Origin: Vitellaria paradoxa
Lineage: Eukaryota > Streptophyta > Magnoliopsida > Ericales > Sapotaceae
Reading direction: 5' to 3'
Assembly: GCA_019916065.1 (NCBI GenBank)
Contig: CM034233.1
Span: 1,984,001-2,048,000, forward strand
DNA length: 64,000 bases
In this document: positions 47,624-59,737 of the stretch, in pieces
How positions within the stretch are numbered: position 1 is the first letter of the stretch
Layout: each line of letters starts with the position of its first letter
Notes under the pieces: generated by a model
Seen by the model: the letters and a program-made list of their open reading frames with translations, nothing else
Told to the model about the DNA's origin: nothing
The model's database searches: none
Position numbers and translations under genes: made by a program

Positions 47624-48425
47624 TCACGTATGCAAGTGCTTTTAGAGAAATATATACACACATGCTAATTTTTATATGCAAATGCTTTTACAGAAATATA
47701 TACACGCATGCTAATTTTTAAGATTATATAGATATATATATATATATATATATATGCAAATTCCTACCTATAAGGTTTTTGCTCAAGTGGCATGCATGGA
47801 GAGCCCCCAAAACAAGATGAGAGGTTACACTTTTCACACAAAATAAAGTGAATTAGAAATCTCACCAGCCCCCACCACCAAAAAAAAAAGAAACAATAGA
47901 AAAATTAAAGCTGCCATTTTAAGATATTGGAGTGTTTAATTAATTAAAATTAATTAAAATCTATTAATTCTTATCAAATTTTTGTACTTTCGTTTAATTA
48001 AATTTTATTATATATTATTTTTTATCAAATTTTTATATTTTTATTATATTTTTTGTTAAATTTTTATCAATTAAACACGCTCTTTGCTTACGTAGCCTAA
48101 CAAGCTGCAGTGCAGACACATAAAAATATCATATTTACAATTGAGGTCCCGGTCAAAAAGGACTCCGACATCATCCAAAAACCAAGATGCGCGGTCCCTA
48201 CCCACGATTTGAGACGATTTAGGCTGCGTTTAGTGTGTAATATTTTGTTAAAAATTTCTGAAAATCTCTATAAATCTCTATTAATTTTATATCACATCAA
48301 TTTTTTTCTCTCATTGCACGCATTACGAACTCTCTCCAAATCACAATTTATCTCAATTTATCTCATTTTTTCTTATTCCAAACAAACCCTTAATTAATAC
48401 ACTGAACTTTATCGGGTTGCCTTTT
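46575..48425. repeat. Segmental copy 1 (pairs with 53252-54925), includes repeat U copy 3
   Basis: 'aagattttcttcccaaatgt', 'ggctaaaagaccgatt' and 'agagtatatatagaattaaa' occur in the same order in both blocks. The block contains U copy 3 (about 47490-48200). A MITE M2 copy (reverse) at 48228-48388 between TTA and TTA is absent from the partner. No coding content. Confidence 0.85.
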
Positions 48426-48587
48426 TGCGAATAAAGTTTCGTTTAGTTTGTAAATAAATAATAAAAAAATTTTACAAATTTTTGCTAATTTTATATCATT
48501 TTAATTTTTTTTTACTACACACATTACGAATTATCAATTTATCTCACTTTTTATTATTCCAAACACAACGCAATTCAGCTTGGAGGA
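48426..48587. mobile_element. Second, diverged M2-type MITE
   Basis: 'gtttcgtttagtttgtaaa...acgaattatcaatttatctcactttttattattccaaacaca' repeats the M2 pattern next to the first copy. Confidence 0.5.
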
Positions 48588-49931
48588 GACTTCATGGGAT
48601 TCGGGCTATGGCCGGCGCATCGATGCACCGGACCATAGTGAATTCTTGGCCGTTGGATTTTCTTTCAAGAAATCTAACGGCTCAATCCTTTGAATCTCTC
48701 TCTCGTGTTTCTCTCTAGTTCCAGACACTTCCGTACGTATGCTTGTTTAGCTTTAAAACTCACTACCTCAACCTACGGGTCACAAACCTTTTAATAATTT
48801 TTAAATAAATAAAAAAAATTAAATAAGAGAGTCCACAAAAAAAAAATATAATATTTTTTAAACAAAATAAAATTCACTCTTACACAATTGGTTTGATGAA
48901 AGAGAAATTTACTACATATTTTTTTGTTTTTAATTACTCGTCTATTATTTTTTTACTATTTTTATTTATAAAAAAAAATTCAATTTATGTTTATTAAAAA
49001 ATTATAATTAAAAAAATAAATTTAAGTGTTAACAAAAGTATCATAATTTTAAGTGTTAATAAAAGTGTTTGATAAATCACAAACATTTTTGTTAACACTT
49101 AAATTTTTTTTAAATTATAATTTTTTATAAATATAAATTGAATATTTTTTAAAAATAAAAATAATAAAAATGGGTAAATTACACTTACTTCTTCTAAATA
49201 TTAGGCTAATTACAAGGATCTCTTCAACAATTTGAATCTTACACTTACTTTTCCTATTTTCAAATATTTGTCACACTTATACCCAATCATTGATTTTTTT
49301 CCTAACGTCGTTAGAGTATTATAGTAAAATAACATAAATATCCTTAATAAGTTCAACAACATGAACCTCCCTCAATAATTTAAACTTGCTAAGGACATTT
49401 CTATCGTTTTATTATAGTACCCTGACGCATTAGGGGAAAAACTAACAGGTGGATATAAGTGTAACAATATTTGAGAATAGGGGAGATAAGTGTAAAATTC
49501 AAATAGTTGAGAGAGATTCCTATAATTAACTTAATGTTTAAGAGCGGCAAGTGTAATTTATCCAAAAAATAATAGATTAGTAATTAAAAATAAAGAAAAG
49601 ATATAATAAATTTGCATTTCATCAAACCAATTGTGTACAATTGAATTTTATTTTGTTTAAAAAATATTATTTTTTATGTGAACTCTCTTATTTAATTTTT
49701 TTATTTATTTAAAAATTATTAAAAAGATTGTGACTAGCAGGTTAAGGCAGTGAGTTTTGAAGCTGAACGAAGCATACGTATGAAAGTGACTAGGACTGGA
49801 GAGAGACACAAGGGAGATACTCAAAGGATAGACTCGTTAGATTTTCTTTCAAGAAATCTAACGATCAAGAATTCACTTGATAATGGTTCGGTGCGTTGAT
49901 GCATTGGCTATACCCCGAATTCGACTTCATG
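48588..49931. mobile_element. 1.33-kb foldback element with 9-bp target duplication, MULE-type
   Basis: Element 48597-49922, ends GGATTCGGGCTATGGCC / inverted GAATTCGGGGTATAGCC, flanked by GACTTCATG (48588-48596, 49923-49931). The arms pair through 'gattttctttcaagaaatctaacg', 'aaactcactacctcaacct' and 'aattggtttgatgaaagagaaa'. The centre (about 49172-49562) is a further inverted repeat ('gggtaaattacacttac' ... 'aagtgtaatttatcc'). The whole is one long palindrome with a different palindrome nested at its middle. No coding frame. Confidence 0.87.
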
Positions 49932-50234
49932 AAGTCTTCATCCTTTCTGTAACTCATTTAAGCTCTATAAGGGTGTTTGGTTAGCCAAAATTAATCAAAA
50001 TTCACTAACTTTTACTTATTTTTTGTGCTTTTTTCTACTTAAATTTTATCACATATCATTTTTACATCAAATCTTTATACTTTTATATAATTTTTGGCCA
50101 AAATTTTACCAACAAAACAACCCAATAATTGTTTGGTCATCTTTGTCAAGTAGCTACATGTCTTATCAATTTAATGGTTGATTTGTCTTGCTGATGGGTG
50201 CAAATAGAGCATTGTTGTTGGTCATCTTTGTTTT

Positions 50235-51778
50235 TGTAATTAAGTGTAATTTGGATTAAAGAGAGAATATGTACATCATCTTAGGGGCATTCCCCTGTAT
50301 ATTCAAAGAATTAGTTACAAAAGTAAATCTCCCAACTAGTTCAATCATAGTATTAATTACAAAATTGAATCTCCCAACTATTACACAAGCTAGTATCTAC
50401 ATTAGAATTTTTAATGGCATGCATCTGAGTAATCTTAATTTGAATCTCACGCACAATATTCTTAAGAAAGGAAGCAATTGAGGAAGAAAGCTCCTTGAAT
50501 GTTCTTGCATTTCATTCATTCCAAAGGGATAGACCATAGTTGGCCAAGCTAGTTTGCAAATAGTGCTGCTAAGACTTTTCCTTTCGAATTTTTCCAAAAC
50601 CAATATAATTTCTTCCTTCCAAGGTTGTTTAGCTTTTGTAATGAAGCACTTTTGCATTATAACCTCCCTTAACTCGGCTAAGAAAGGGCATAGGAAGGAT
50701 AAATGCTCTATATTTTCCAAGGGATTCCCATATAAAACACAAGTGGGATCAACATTCATCCCCCATGCTAATAATTTGTCCTTGGCCTTAAGCATCTCTC
50801 TAATTGCAAGCCATGAGATAAAACTATGTCTAAGAATGTGATTAGGGAACCAAAGAATGCTATGCAATGTTACCTTTTGAGCATGTTCCCTTATAGCATC
50901 CTAAGTGGCTGCGGCATTATAGGCTTCATTCTTAGATCTCATCCAAATGAACTTATTTAGTAGTAGGGGATTTGGCTTATAGTTTGGAGGCTTTTCATGA
51001 ATAATTTCCCTAAGCTCCCTTGCATTTGAACAAGGCAATCTCCATTTTCCATTATTAATTACCCTCGAGACTTTAGCATCCTTTATCAAGCTAGCATCAT
51101 AAGCAATTCTAAAACTATATTTAGGAATTAGAGGGCCAATGGAGTGCCAATTAGAGTACCAAAGAGAGATGGATTCACCCACAATATATTTGGAGATTCC
51201 TTTTGTTTCTTCTTGGAGCTTGAGTAGCTTCCTCCAAGTCCAAGAGCAATCAAAGGGAAGTTTTATTTCCCAAAAGCTTTTACCTTTAAAAAGATTGGAA
51301 TAGCACCATTTAACCCAAGGGGATGGACTTTTGGAGTAAAGTGCCCATAAGTGCCTCATCATGGTGGTCTTGTTCCATTCATGGAGTTTCCGGATGCCAA
51401 GGCCTCCCTTATTCTTAGGTTGACAAATTTTTGTTTCATGCAACTTTGTTACCCCATTTCTTTAGCTTTGCTCCTGGCAACAGGAATCTCCTTAACATCT
51501 GTTTAATAGAATTACTCACTCTCTTGCGTAGGATGAAATGAACGCTCTAATGGATTTGGATGCTGAATAGTATGGATTTGACAAGAATCAATCTATCAGC
51601 AGAGAAAAAGTACTTAGAGATTCAACTTTTGACTTTTTTCGTAATCTTCTCAATAAACTTTTTACAATCTTCAATTTGAATTTTGTAGAGATTAGTGGTA
51701 CTCCCAAGTATTTGATTGAAAGTTCTTTCGATTGAAATCCAAGCGAAAAGCATAGATGCTGCTTACCTTGTTGACTGA
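50235..51778 (-). mobile_element. LINE ORF2 3' half, relic
   Basis: Minus strand, from 51778: end of the reverse transcriptase region (LIST... then SADRLILVKSILFS, through frame changes), then KNKGGLGIRKLHEWNKTTM at about 51420 and a zf-RVT region (WRLPCSNARELREIIHEKP), a stop, then FPNHILRHSFISWLAIREM at 50850. The zinc-binding Cys residues are still recognisable (TCVLYGNPLENIEHLSFLCPF). It ends with a 3' tail in AATTACAAAAACAAAG near 50235. It interrupts a segment that is continuous at about 54940-55250. A different LINE subfamily from the one in MPS1 intron 3 by wording; neither is intact. Confidence 0.85.
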
Positions 51779-52725
51779 TTCATGAGATGTAGACTTGCAA
51801 AGTCTTGCCAACTTAACTCTGCACCTAAGTTTTCCTTAGGTTGCCGTGATTAGTCAACAAACCCCAAGCCCAAGGTCTGGTCATAAAGTTTCTGGGATAG
51901 GAGGGTGATCCAAAAATAATTAGTATTATGCGGTTTATGCATTTTTTTCTTTTTCTTTTTTTTTTTCCCAAAGTGTGTATGATTTTGTCCCACAAACTTG
52001 GAAAAATCTTAATTATGCATGTCGGGTGTTTGATTGACAAAAATTTAGTAAAAGTACAAAGATTTGAGGTGTAAAAGTGATATGTAGTAAATTTAATTAA
52101 AAAAATATATAAAAAATTGACAAAAGTTAAAAAATTTTGATTAATTTTAGCCAACTAAAAAACCTCTAACTGAAGAGAACAATTGCATGGAATAAAGATT
52201 GTCGGGTAAATCAGATGACTTAATTAAGGAAAATAATCCAAAAAAAATAATTAAATACATGCCCTTACTCGAGTGTCACATTTCCGACTGATATAGTCAT
52301 ACTTTTCATACACCATGTCAAAATAGAAATATGGCAAGTAGTACGTGGAATAAGAATGCTGCAACACACGATAAAATGTTATTAATTAGGAATCCATAAT
52401 CATTGGCATTCCAGATTAATTGCTTCTCTCTTGCAAAACATCAATTTATTAAAGCATTTGTTAACAAATGCTTGGGTGCATTTATTAAGAATCAATAAAA
52501 ATATGTCATATAATAGTATTTCACAATTTTTCATACACAAATATTCAATCAAAGTGTGAAATATTATTACATAATATGCATTTATTAGCTCTTTAAGAGG
52601 GTCTGTGCACCAATTAACAATATTCATATAGCAAAATCAAACACAAACATGTTTTCAATTTTGTTTCGCACCACATGATAGATTTATTGGTTAGCAATTG
52701 GGAAAAGATCTCAAGATTTTTTACA
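51779..52725. repeat. Rest of the segment interrupted by the LINE, then unique AT-rich sequence
   Basis: 51779-51945 ('cttgcaaagtcttgccaa', 'aagtttctgggata', 'aaaaataattagtatta') matches 55105-55255. From about 51960 to 52725 I see no gene and no matching copy. Confidence 0.65.
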
Positions 52726-52893
52726 AGGGGGTTGTTTGGAGTAAGAAAAAATGAGATAAATTGAGATAAATTGTGATTTGGGGAGAATTCGTAATACGTG
52801 CAGTGAGAGAAAAAAGTTGATGTGATATAAAATTAACAGAGATTTATAGAGATTTTTGGAAATTTTCACCAAATTCTTACAAACCAAACAGGC
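52726..52893. mobile_element. MITE M2 copy
   Basis: GGGGTTGTTTGGAGTAAG ... CAAACCAAACAGGCCC, interior as at 23636-23791, including 'gaattcgtaatacgtgcagtg'. Confidence 0.75.
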
Positions 52894-53251
52894 CCAAGAT
52901 GTCACTATCAAAAGTATAGAGATTTGACTATTACAATTAAAATGAGAGACATTAAAGTGACATTGAGAATAAATTGTAGGGGTAATTTTTATACTTTACC
53001 ATATTATTTATTTAAATAAATGTTTAACTATTATTAATTTTATCAACATTTTCATCATTTGGCATTCCTAATTCCTGTGGTGAATCGAGGCTGATGCCCA
53101 TGTCTAGCTCACAAGCAAGCTCCAACCGGGCCGTTAAGCACTTGTATATACGTGCACACGCGTGTGTAGTGGAGTTGTCACAGGGGACACCAAGCATAGA
53201 TTCTACCATTTGTTACAAGAATATATTAATCTGAGATGTTACTGCTTCTTT

Positions 53252-54925
53252 GTGGATTGAGAAGATACTATTAAGATTTTCTTCCCAAATGTTGGATTGC
53301 CACGAGTACAAGATGGGTCAACAGGGGCTAAAAGACCGATTTTTTTTTTTTTTTGAAAAAAATATAAATTTACATTTTAAAAAATCTAATTTTGAAAAAT
53401 ATATAAAGGGTTTTAAATCAATAAAACAAAAGTTAGTTTTTTAGTATGTAATTTTTATTTCTCAATGCTATTACATAATTTAATCGAATAATCACAAATA
53501 TTGAAAGTTCAATTATAAGATTTGATTTTCAATAAAACCAATTTCGGAATTTTCAGACTAAAGAAAATAAATTTGAGTGTTTAAGAACATGGGAAATTTA
53601 AGTGTTTATTACGCCAAGACATCATTATCTATTTATAGTGAATCAAATTAAAGAAAAACCTCATTCATTGTACTAAATATGACTGTTTAAAAAATTATAT
53701 AGAAAATAAATCTGGTAAAAATTATTTAAAATTGTCATTCATGAAATCAAGAGTATATATAGAATTAAAAGATAAAAGCTTGCATTGAGATAATAAAAAT
53801 TTATGTAATCTATCAGAACATTTATCCCATCCTAAACTAGGATTTTTAGTTATAAACCACAGCCAAATAAAATTAGGGTTTAGAATTCATTGAAGAGATT
53901 TAAATTTTTCTTATTTATATTAATTTTAAGAGAAATCTACTTAAAATAGGAAACAAAATTAAATCTTTAAATTTTGCAAGAGTCCTAGTTAAAATTAAAA
54001 ACTAAATTAAAACTTTATATAATCTCGTTTGAAAAAAAAAAAAAAATTAGGACTCTTTTAAACTTGATGAATGGCTTTCGTCCTTTCACTCCCTTCTATT
54101 ATTGGATCCCTTTCCTAGGAAATCATCACAACTTCTAGTTAGTTATTTTCTCCATTGTTAATTTGATCTACTTATTTTTTTGAAATTTATAACAAAAATA
54201 AAAATAAATCAAATACAAAATATCGATTCAAATCACATAATTAACTCTAAAATTATAATAAATCAATATATATATATATATATATATAATCTTAAAAAAT
54301 AGCACGTGTGTATATATTTCTCTAAAGGCATTTGCATGCCTGAATATATAAATATAATATGTGTGTGTCTGTATGTATACACATATACACATATAACTAA
54401 AGGTTTTTCCTAAATTGGCATGGAGAGCCCCCAAAACATGACGAGAGCTTACACTATTTACACAAAATAAAGTGAATTAGAAATCCTCACAAAACCCAAA
54501 AAAATAAAAACAATGGAAAAATTAAAGCCCTCATTTAGGTAGCCTAACAAGATGTAGTGCAAGCAATATTGGAGTATAAAAATGTCATATAAATGGGTGT
54601 GTTTGGAGTTGTATAAAAATGTATAAAATAAAATAAAATTGTAAAAGTAAATGTCTCGTAATTCATACATTAAGTGAAAAATTTAAAATTTACTGTTTTG
54701 TAATTTGTATTTATAGAGATTTATAAAATTTTATTTTATTTTATTATGTTCTAAACGGAGCCGTTGATTGAGGTCCCACTCAAAAGGACGATAATGCTGT
54801 AATGCGACATCGTCCAAGAACCAAGATGCACGGTACCTACCCACAATTTGCGACCATTTAATTAATACAACGTGCACCATAATTATCAGGTCGTCCTTTT
54901 GCAAATATTCAAGGACACAAATCAA
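53252..54925. repeat. Segmental copy 2 (pairs with 46575-48425), includes repeat U copy 4
   Basis: Same order of marker phrases as copy 1. U copy 4 is at about 54165-54590 and continues at about 54765-54900. A MITE M1 copy (about 54600-54765) lies inside it and is absent from copy 1. Confidence 0.85.
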
Positions 54926-55255
54926 GCTTGGAAGACTTGACGAAGTCTTCGTGCTTTTTGAAAACGTGTTTAAGCTTATGAAAGTTTATAGTTGTTTTGT
55001 CATCTAGCTGCATTTCTTATCATTTTAGCGGTTAATTGACTTGTCTTGCTAGTGGGTGCAAATCGAGCATCGTTATTGGTCATCGTCATTTCTTTTCGGC
55101 GTAGGCTTGCAAAGTCTTGCCAATTTAACTTTAGCTGCACCTAATTTTCCATAGGTTGCTGTGACTAATCAACAAACTCCAGGCCCAAGGTCTGATCATC
55201 ATAAAGTTTCTGGGATTGGAAGGCGATCCAAAAATAATTAGTATTACGCCGTTTC
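54926..55255. repeat. Uninterrupted form of the segment hit by the LINE and foldback element
   Basis: Here 'gcttggaagacttgacgaag', 'gggtgcaaatcgagcat' and 'tgcaaagtcttgccaattt' are close together. In segmental copy 1 the same phrases are spread over 48.58-51.95 kb by the 1.33-kb foldback element and the LINE. Confidence 0.8.
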
Positions 55256-55269
55256 ATTTCAATGACTTT

Positions 55270-55770
55270 TTTTAGTACTGAATGTTGCTTCATTTCAATA
55301 ACTTTCAGTACACATACTACTTGCCTCTTCGATCCTTTTGGTTCGAAATATATGACTCTGTAATCTCAAGAAATACTAAAAGAGCGAAAAAAAAAAATTA
55401 AATCTTTGTAACTGCGTGAGTAGCATAACTTTTCAACGAGTTCACTCTCTTCGTGTACAAAAGTGAAATTAAGAATTTTTCTCGTCCTAAATTACTAAAT
55501 ATATATATGATTGTTTTCGTTTACGATTAATCATCAATAATTATATATTAATTTTTTTTTAGTCTCAAGCTATAGACTGAGGATTAAATTGAGAATTTTT
55601 CTCGCACTGGATTATGAGAATTTTTTCTTACTCTAGGTTATAAACTAAGGATTAAATTTGATTATAGACAACTAGACTAATATTTATATACTATTAGTAT
55701 TAAAAACTTTTTAGACCAAATTATCCGGGATACCGTCCGCCATAGTTAAACAATAGTTTCACCCTTATTC

Positions 55771-55801
<31 letters not shown>

Positions 55802-56035
55802 TCCATAACAAAATACCATATATAGATGTAGATATTGTTTTGGCGCCAGTCATTCTGGTGGCTGATGTGGTTACAAAATTAACAATGCTCCTGTAACAAA
55901 TTCTAACACTAATTAAGGTTTATACTTCTTAGCTAAGGAGCAGAACAATTGTGCATGAAAACCTATAGTTCTATAAATTACCGTAATTAAATTTGGATTA
56001 ATTCCATTCAAAAAGACAAATGTAATTTGGGAGTG
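55270..56035. repeat. Partner of the 15775-16135 segment
   Basis: Shares its ordered phrases. The extra sequence (about 55430-55790) includes two copies of 'ttaaattgagaatttttctcg'-type text and a TA run at 55771-55795. Confidence 0.75.
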
Positions 56036-57432
56036 CCTTGTTGTTGGTGCCATGCGCTCACCCCCCAAAAATCCACCTTGGTTTTCTAACCGGATCGGAT
56101 TACCCGACCCACCTCCTCAAAGTTTTTAAGTTTCGCTATTTTTTAACTAAAATGTTATTGTTTTGATTTTTATTTTTAAATGAGAATTCATGATTCAATT
56201 ACTACATTATGTGCATTTTTTGTATATTTCTTTTTCTTTATACATATTATTAATTTAATAATCATTATTTGTTGGTTAACATAATGTATATCATACTCAC
56301 CTTCTCCTAATTTGAATTGAAGTGTAAAATTGTTAAAATTTATTAAGTTTAATTAATTTTTGAGACAATTAGTAGGAATTTTTTATAGAAATAAATGAAT
56401 AAACGTATATATTTATTTATTTTTTATTAAAATAAAAAAGAGACTAAAAATTATTTTTAATAATAATTTTTATGCAATTACATATGAACATAGGTGAAAT
56501 GTGAGATATATATAGTTAAATTTACCAAATTTTATCAATTTTACAATTTAATCCAAGTTACTAGAAAACTATGTGTTATTTTTTAAATTACAGACAAAAC
56601 ATGTCTTAGGGCCAAACCTTAAGAAGTAAAGTATAATAAATCCTTAAAATTATTCATGTTTTGGTAAGTAATTGAGCAATAAAATTAATTATTCAATACA
56701 AAAAAAACTTTAAATATAATTTTTTGTCTAGCCATATTTATTTATTTTTAATTGATGTTTGTTAGCACGGGAAAACTAGAACAAAACCAAGGGTCCGCAT
56801 GGTTGGCAAGAAAAGGAAAAAAATGGCAATTTTACCTTTTTGGTATTTGGTAACATTATTAAAAGTTAAAAATTTTTCTAACTTTTTTCTTACACAACCA
56901 AATATTAGTAAAATTTTTTAAAAATTACAAAAAAATTTCTCTGATTATTTACCAAACAATCAAAAGTTATTAAAAATTTTTAAAAATTTAAAAATTTAAA
57001 AAATTTACCAAATCACCAACAGTTTTAATTGTTAAAAATTACTTTAAATTTTTAAAAGTTTGACTTTTTTTTGACCAAAGGGACCAAAACCCAATCAAAC
57101 AAGGAAAAAGTTTGGCCCCTTTGGGGCAGGGTCAGGGAATTCATATGAAGTGGACCTAATTCTAATGAATAAGCTATTTCTATTTACTATTATACAGTAA
57201 TATTGAATGATTCATGAGGAAGTAGTTACTTTATTTTTATTATTAAAGAGTGCTTGTTATGTTTTTGTTTCACATTTGGCATTGCCTGAAACATATCGAA
57301 TTGAGGAATCATCAAACTTACCATTTAATTATACTAGCTCGTATAAAAAACTTTTACCAAATTGGTTGATCACAATCACTTGACTTTTGTACCACTGCAA
57401 ATCCCAACTCCTACATAAAGCCATCTCTATAA
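56036..57432. other. No gene seen; one possible MITE
   Basis: AT-rich sequence. About 56790-57115 starts agggtccgcatggttgg and ends 'gaccaaagggaccaaaaccc', a weak inverted pair around A/T repeats, possibly a MITE. Confidence 0.45.
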
Positions 57433-58830
57433 GGAGGATCCCACTTTCATTTATTTTTGGTTGGGAATATTAACACTCTTTCAAAACTTTCTCCCACTCT
57501 TTATAATTTTTTTACTCTAAAAAATTACAAAACTAGTCTTGTAATTAATGATGAACAATTAATACAAAACACCTCAAATACCATAATTATCATTTATTTT
57601 CATTTATTATTATAAAATTAATGAACTTCACTTTTCACTTTTCTATAATTTCACTTTTCAACTTTTTTTTTTTTAACTACATCTCTCACCAGAACTTTCA
57701 AATGTAATTAATCTTTTTTTGTACAAGCAATATGAAACAAATTTCATATTATTATGAATCATCGAATCTCTCAAATAGTAGAGCAACTGTTAAGGTGTCA
57801 TTTAGTTTGTTTTTGTTTTCTATTTTTATTTTCTATTTTCTATTTTAAACTCAATTTTCATTTTGTATTTTTGAAAATAAAGAAAATAGTTCAAAATTCA
57901 TTTGGTTATTTGTGTTTTTAAAATTTATTTTAGATAACAAAAAATAAATTTACACATGAAATGAAAAATGAGAAAAAATATTTTGAGAATTTTTAACCCA
58001 AAATAAAGAAAATTTCAAAAGAAGAAAAAATAATATTTTCTATTTTCCAATTTTGAGATTTTTAACCCATAAAATAAAAATAGAAAACAGAAAAGTAAAT
58101 CAAATGCTATCTAACTTTTTTTCTAATTTTCCCATTTCACGTGATTGATTTCTTGGCAAAGCAATATGAAATAAATTACATGTAATATTTCTTTATTTTT
58201 TATTTTTATTAATGTATATGTTATTACATTATTAGGTTTTTTTTTCTCTATTAAGTTTTTTTTTTTTTTGTTAAAACGGATGAATTGTTTTCAACAGTGC
58301 AATTTTTTTTTTTTTATTTAATGGTGGTTGATTTAAGAGATGAATGTTAAGATTTGAATTTCAATTTGATTTATCTTTATTTCAATTATTTTCATTAATG
58401 TTTGAATTGATCAATAACTATGATGTCTTGCTTTGTATCAATTAAATAATAATAATTTTTTATTTTCTTCTTTGATTTTTGATAAAATAAACTTAAAAAA
58501 TATATTTACAAAACTAATTTAAAAAAGATTCCTCACACAATTTCATTAAATTATAATTGACAATAAAATTTTAATTTAACATGCAAATTAATAAAAAATA
58601 GAGAATGTTATAGAAAATTAAAAAGTTAAGGATCTTAATTTGGCAATAATAAATAGAAAGAAAGAGTAATTATGATATTTAATGGGTTTTGTATTAATTC
58701 ACCCCTATTACAATGCTAATTTTGTAATTTTTTAAGAGCAAAAATATAGAAAGGAGCAGGAAAAGTTTTTGAAAAAATGTCAATATTCTCACTCTTATAT
58801 TTATTTATTTTTTGGGTTGGTAGGGACCCA
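57433..58830. mobile_element. Inverted-repeat element with about 190-bp arms and a nested MITE
   Basis: The left arm ggatcccactttcatttatt ... 'aaaaaattacaaaactag', 'aatacaaaacacc' pairs with the right arm ('gggttttgtattaattcacc', 'ctaattttgtaattttttaag', ... ttgggttggtagggaccc). No coding frame and no convincing target duplication. A second unit, 57793-58112 (ggtgtcatttagtttgtttt ... aagtaaatcaaatgctatc), is inverted at its ends and resembles the MITE at 25275-25570. Confidence 0.65.
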
Positions 58831-59146
58831 TTCCTAAATTAAACTTGCCACTCAATACAATTTAAGAAAAATACTATTATATCGAATTTTTAGTGAAATA
58901 TGTGGCTAAACTAATTTATTAATGGCATTTATCTAATGAAAATCTTTTGTATGGGTTTTTTTTTTTAAGTGTTATTTTAATTAATAAAAATTTCAACATC
59001 AATACAAGTTATTATGACACCAAATACAAAATTTACACCGCAATTTATTTGTACATGTATCATTTTCTTACTCTAATTCAGAAGAAAGTTTTGAAAATTT
59101 GTGGAACCTAAGAATTTATATCTCTTAAATCTATAGACGTAAACTA
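58831..59146. other. No gene seen
   Basis: AT-rich intergenic sequence, no repeats matched. Confidence 0.5.
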
Positions 59147-59737
59147 GCAGTGATAGGGATGGGCGTGGGGCGAGTAGGGGACAGGTATGCCTATTCCATA
59201 TCTGATTCCCAAACTACTACCCGATTTTTATTGGATATTTATTTTTACCCCCATCGCCGACCCAAATGGAGAATAGGGATCCCCACGAAGAATTGGGTAT
59301 CTGAATTGAAAAAATATAAAAATACAAAAATTTTAATGTATGATTTGTGAGAAACAAAACGAAATCCTAAAATATATTTAGAAAATCGAAAAGTACCATA
59401 TATATATTTAGAAAGTATTTATTAGATTGCTATTTTCTTACTTTATTAATAGGCTCTATGATTCAAGGCAGGAATAGCAAACAAAGAAACATTCACAATT
59501 GGTTTATCTCAATTTATAATTTTTTTGTAAACTAGAAAATAAAGCAATTTAATAGGAAGCTAATAGATAAAAAAATTTAGAATCCTAATTCCTTACCCTG
59601 CTGAGAAATCCGTCGTAACAAACACACTAAAAAATTGAAATATATATACGAGGGAATATGGGTGATATCGGGGAATTGATAGGGTAGAGTAGGGTACGGG
59701 ACGAGGATAGATTCGTACCCATGCCCTATCCGATCCC
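59147..59737. mobile_element. Possible hAT-type element ending exactly at the MPS1 duplication junction
   Basis: The left end is tagggatgggcgtggggcga and the right end gccctatccgatccctg (inverted CAGGGATCGGATAGGGC). GGGTA-rich ends surround an AT-rich middle. I see no 8-bp duplication. The right end abuts aattccagagttcttccc, the first base pairs shared with the MPS1 intron at 3782. Confidence 0.5.

Noticed and set aside
50397..51443. Two minus-strand frames as host genes
   Set aside because: Their wording and order match the LINE ORF2 C-terminal region, with a stop between them.
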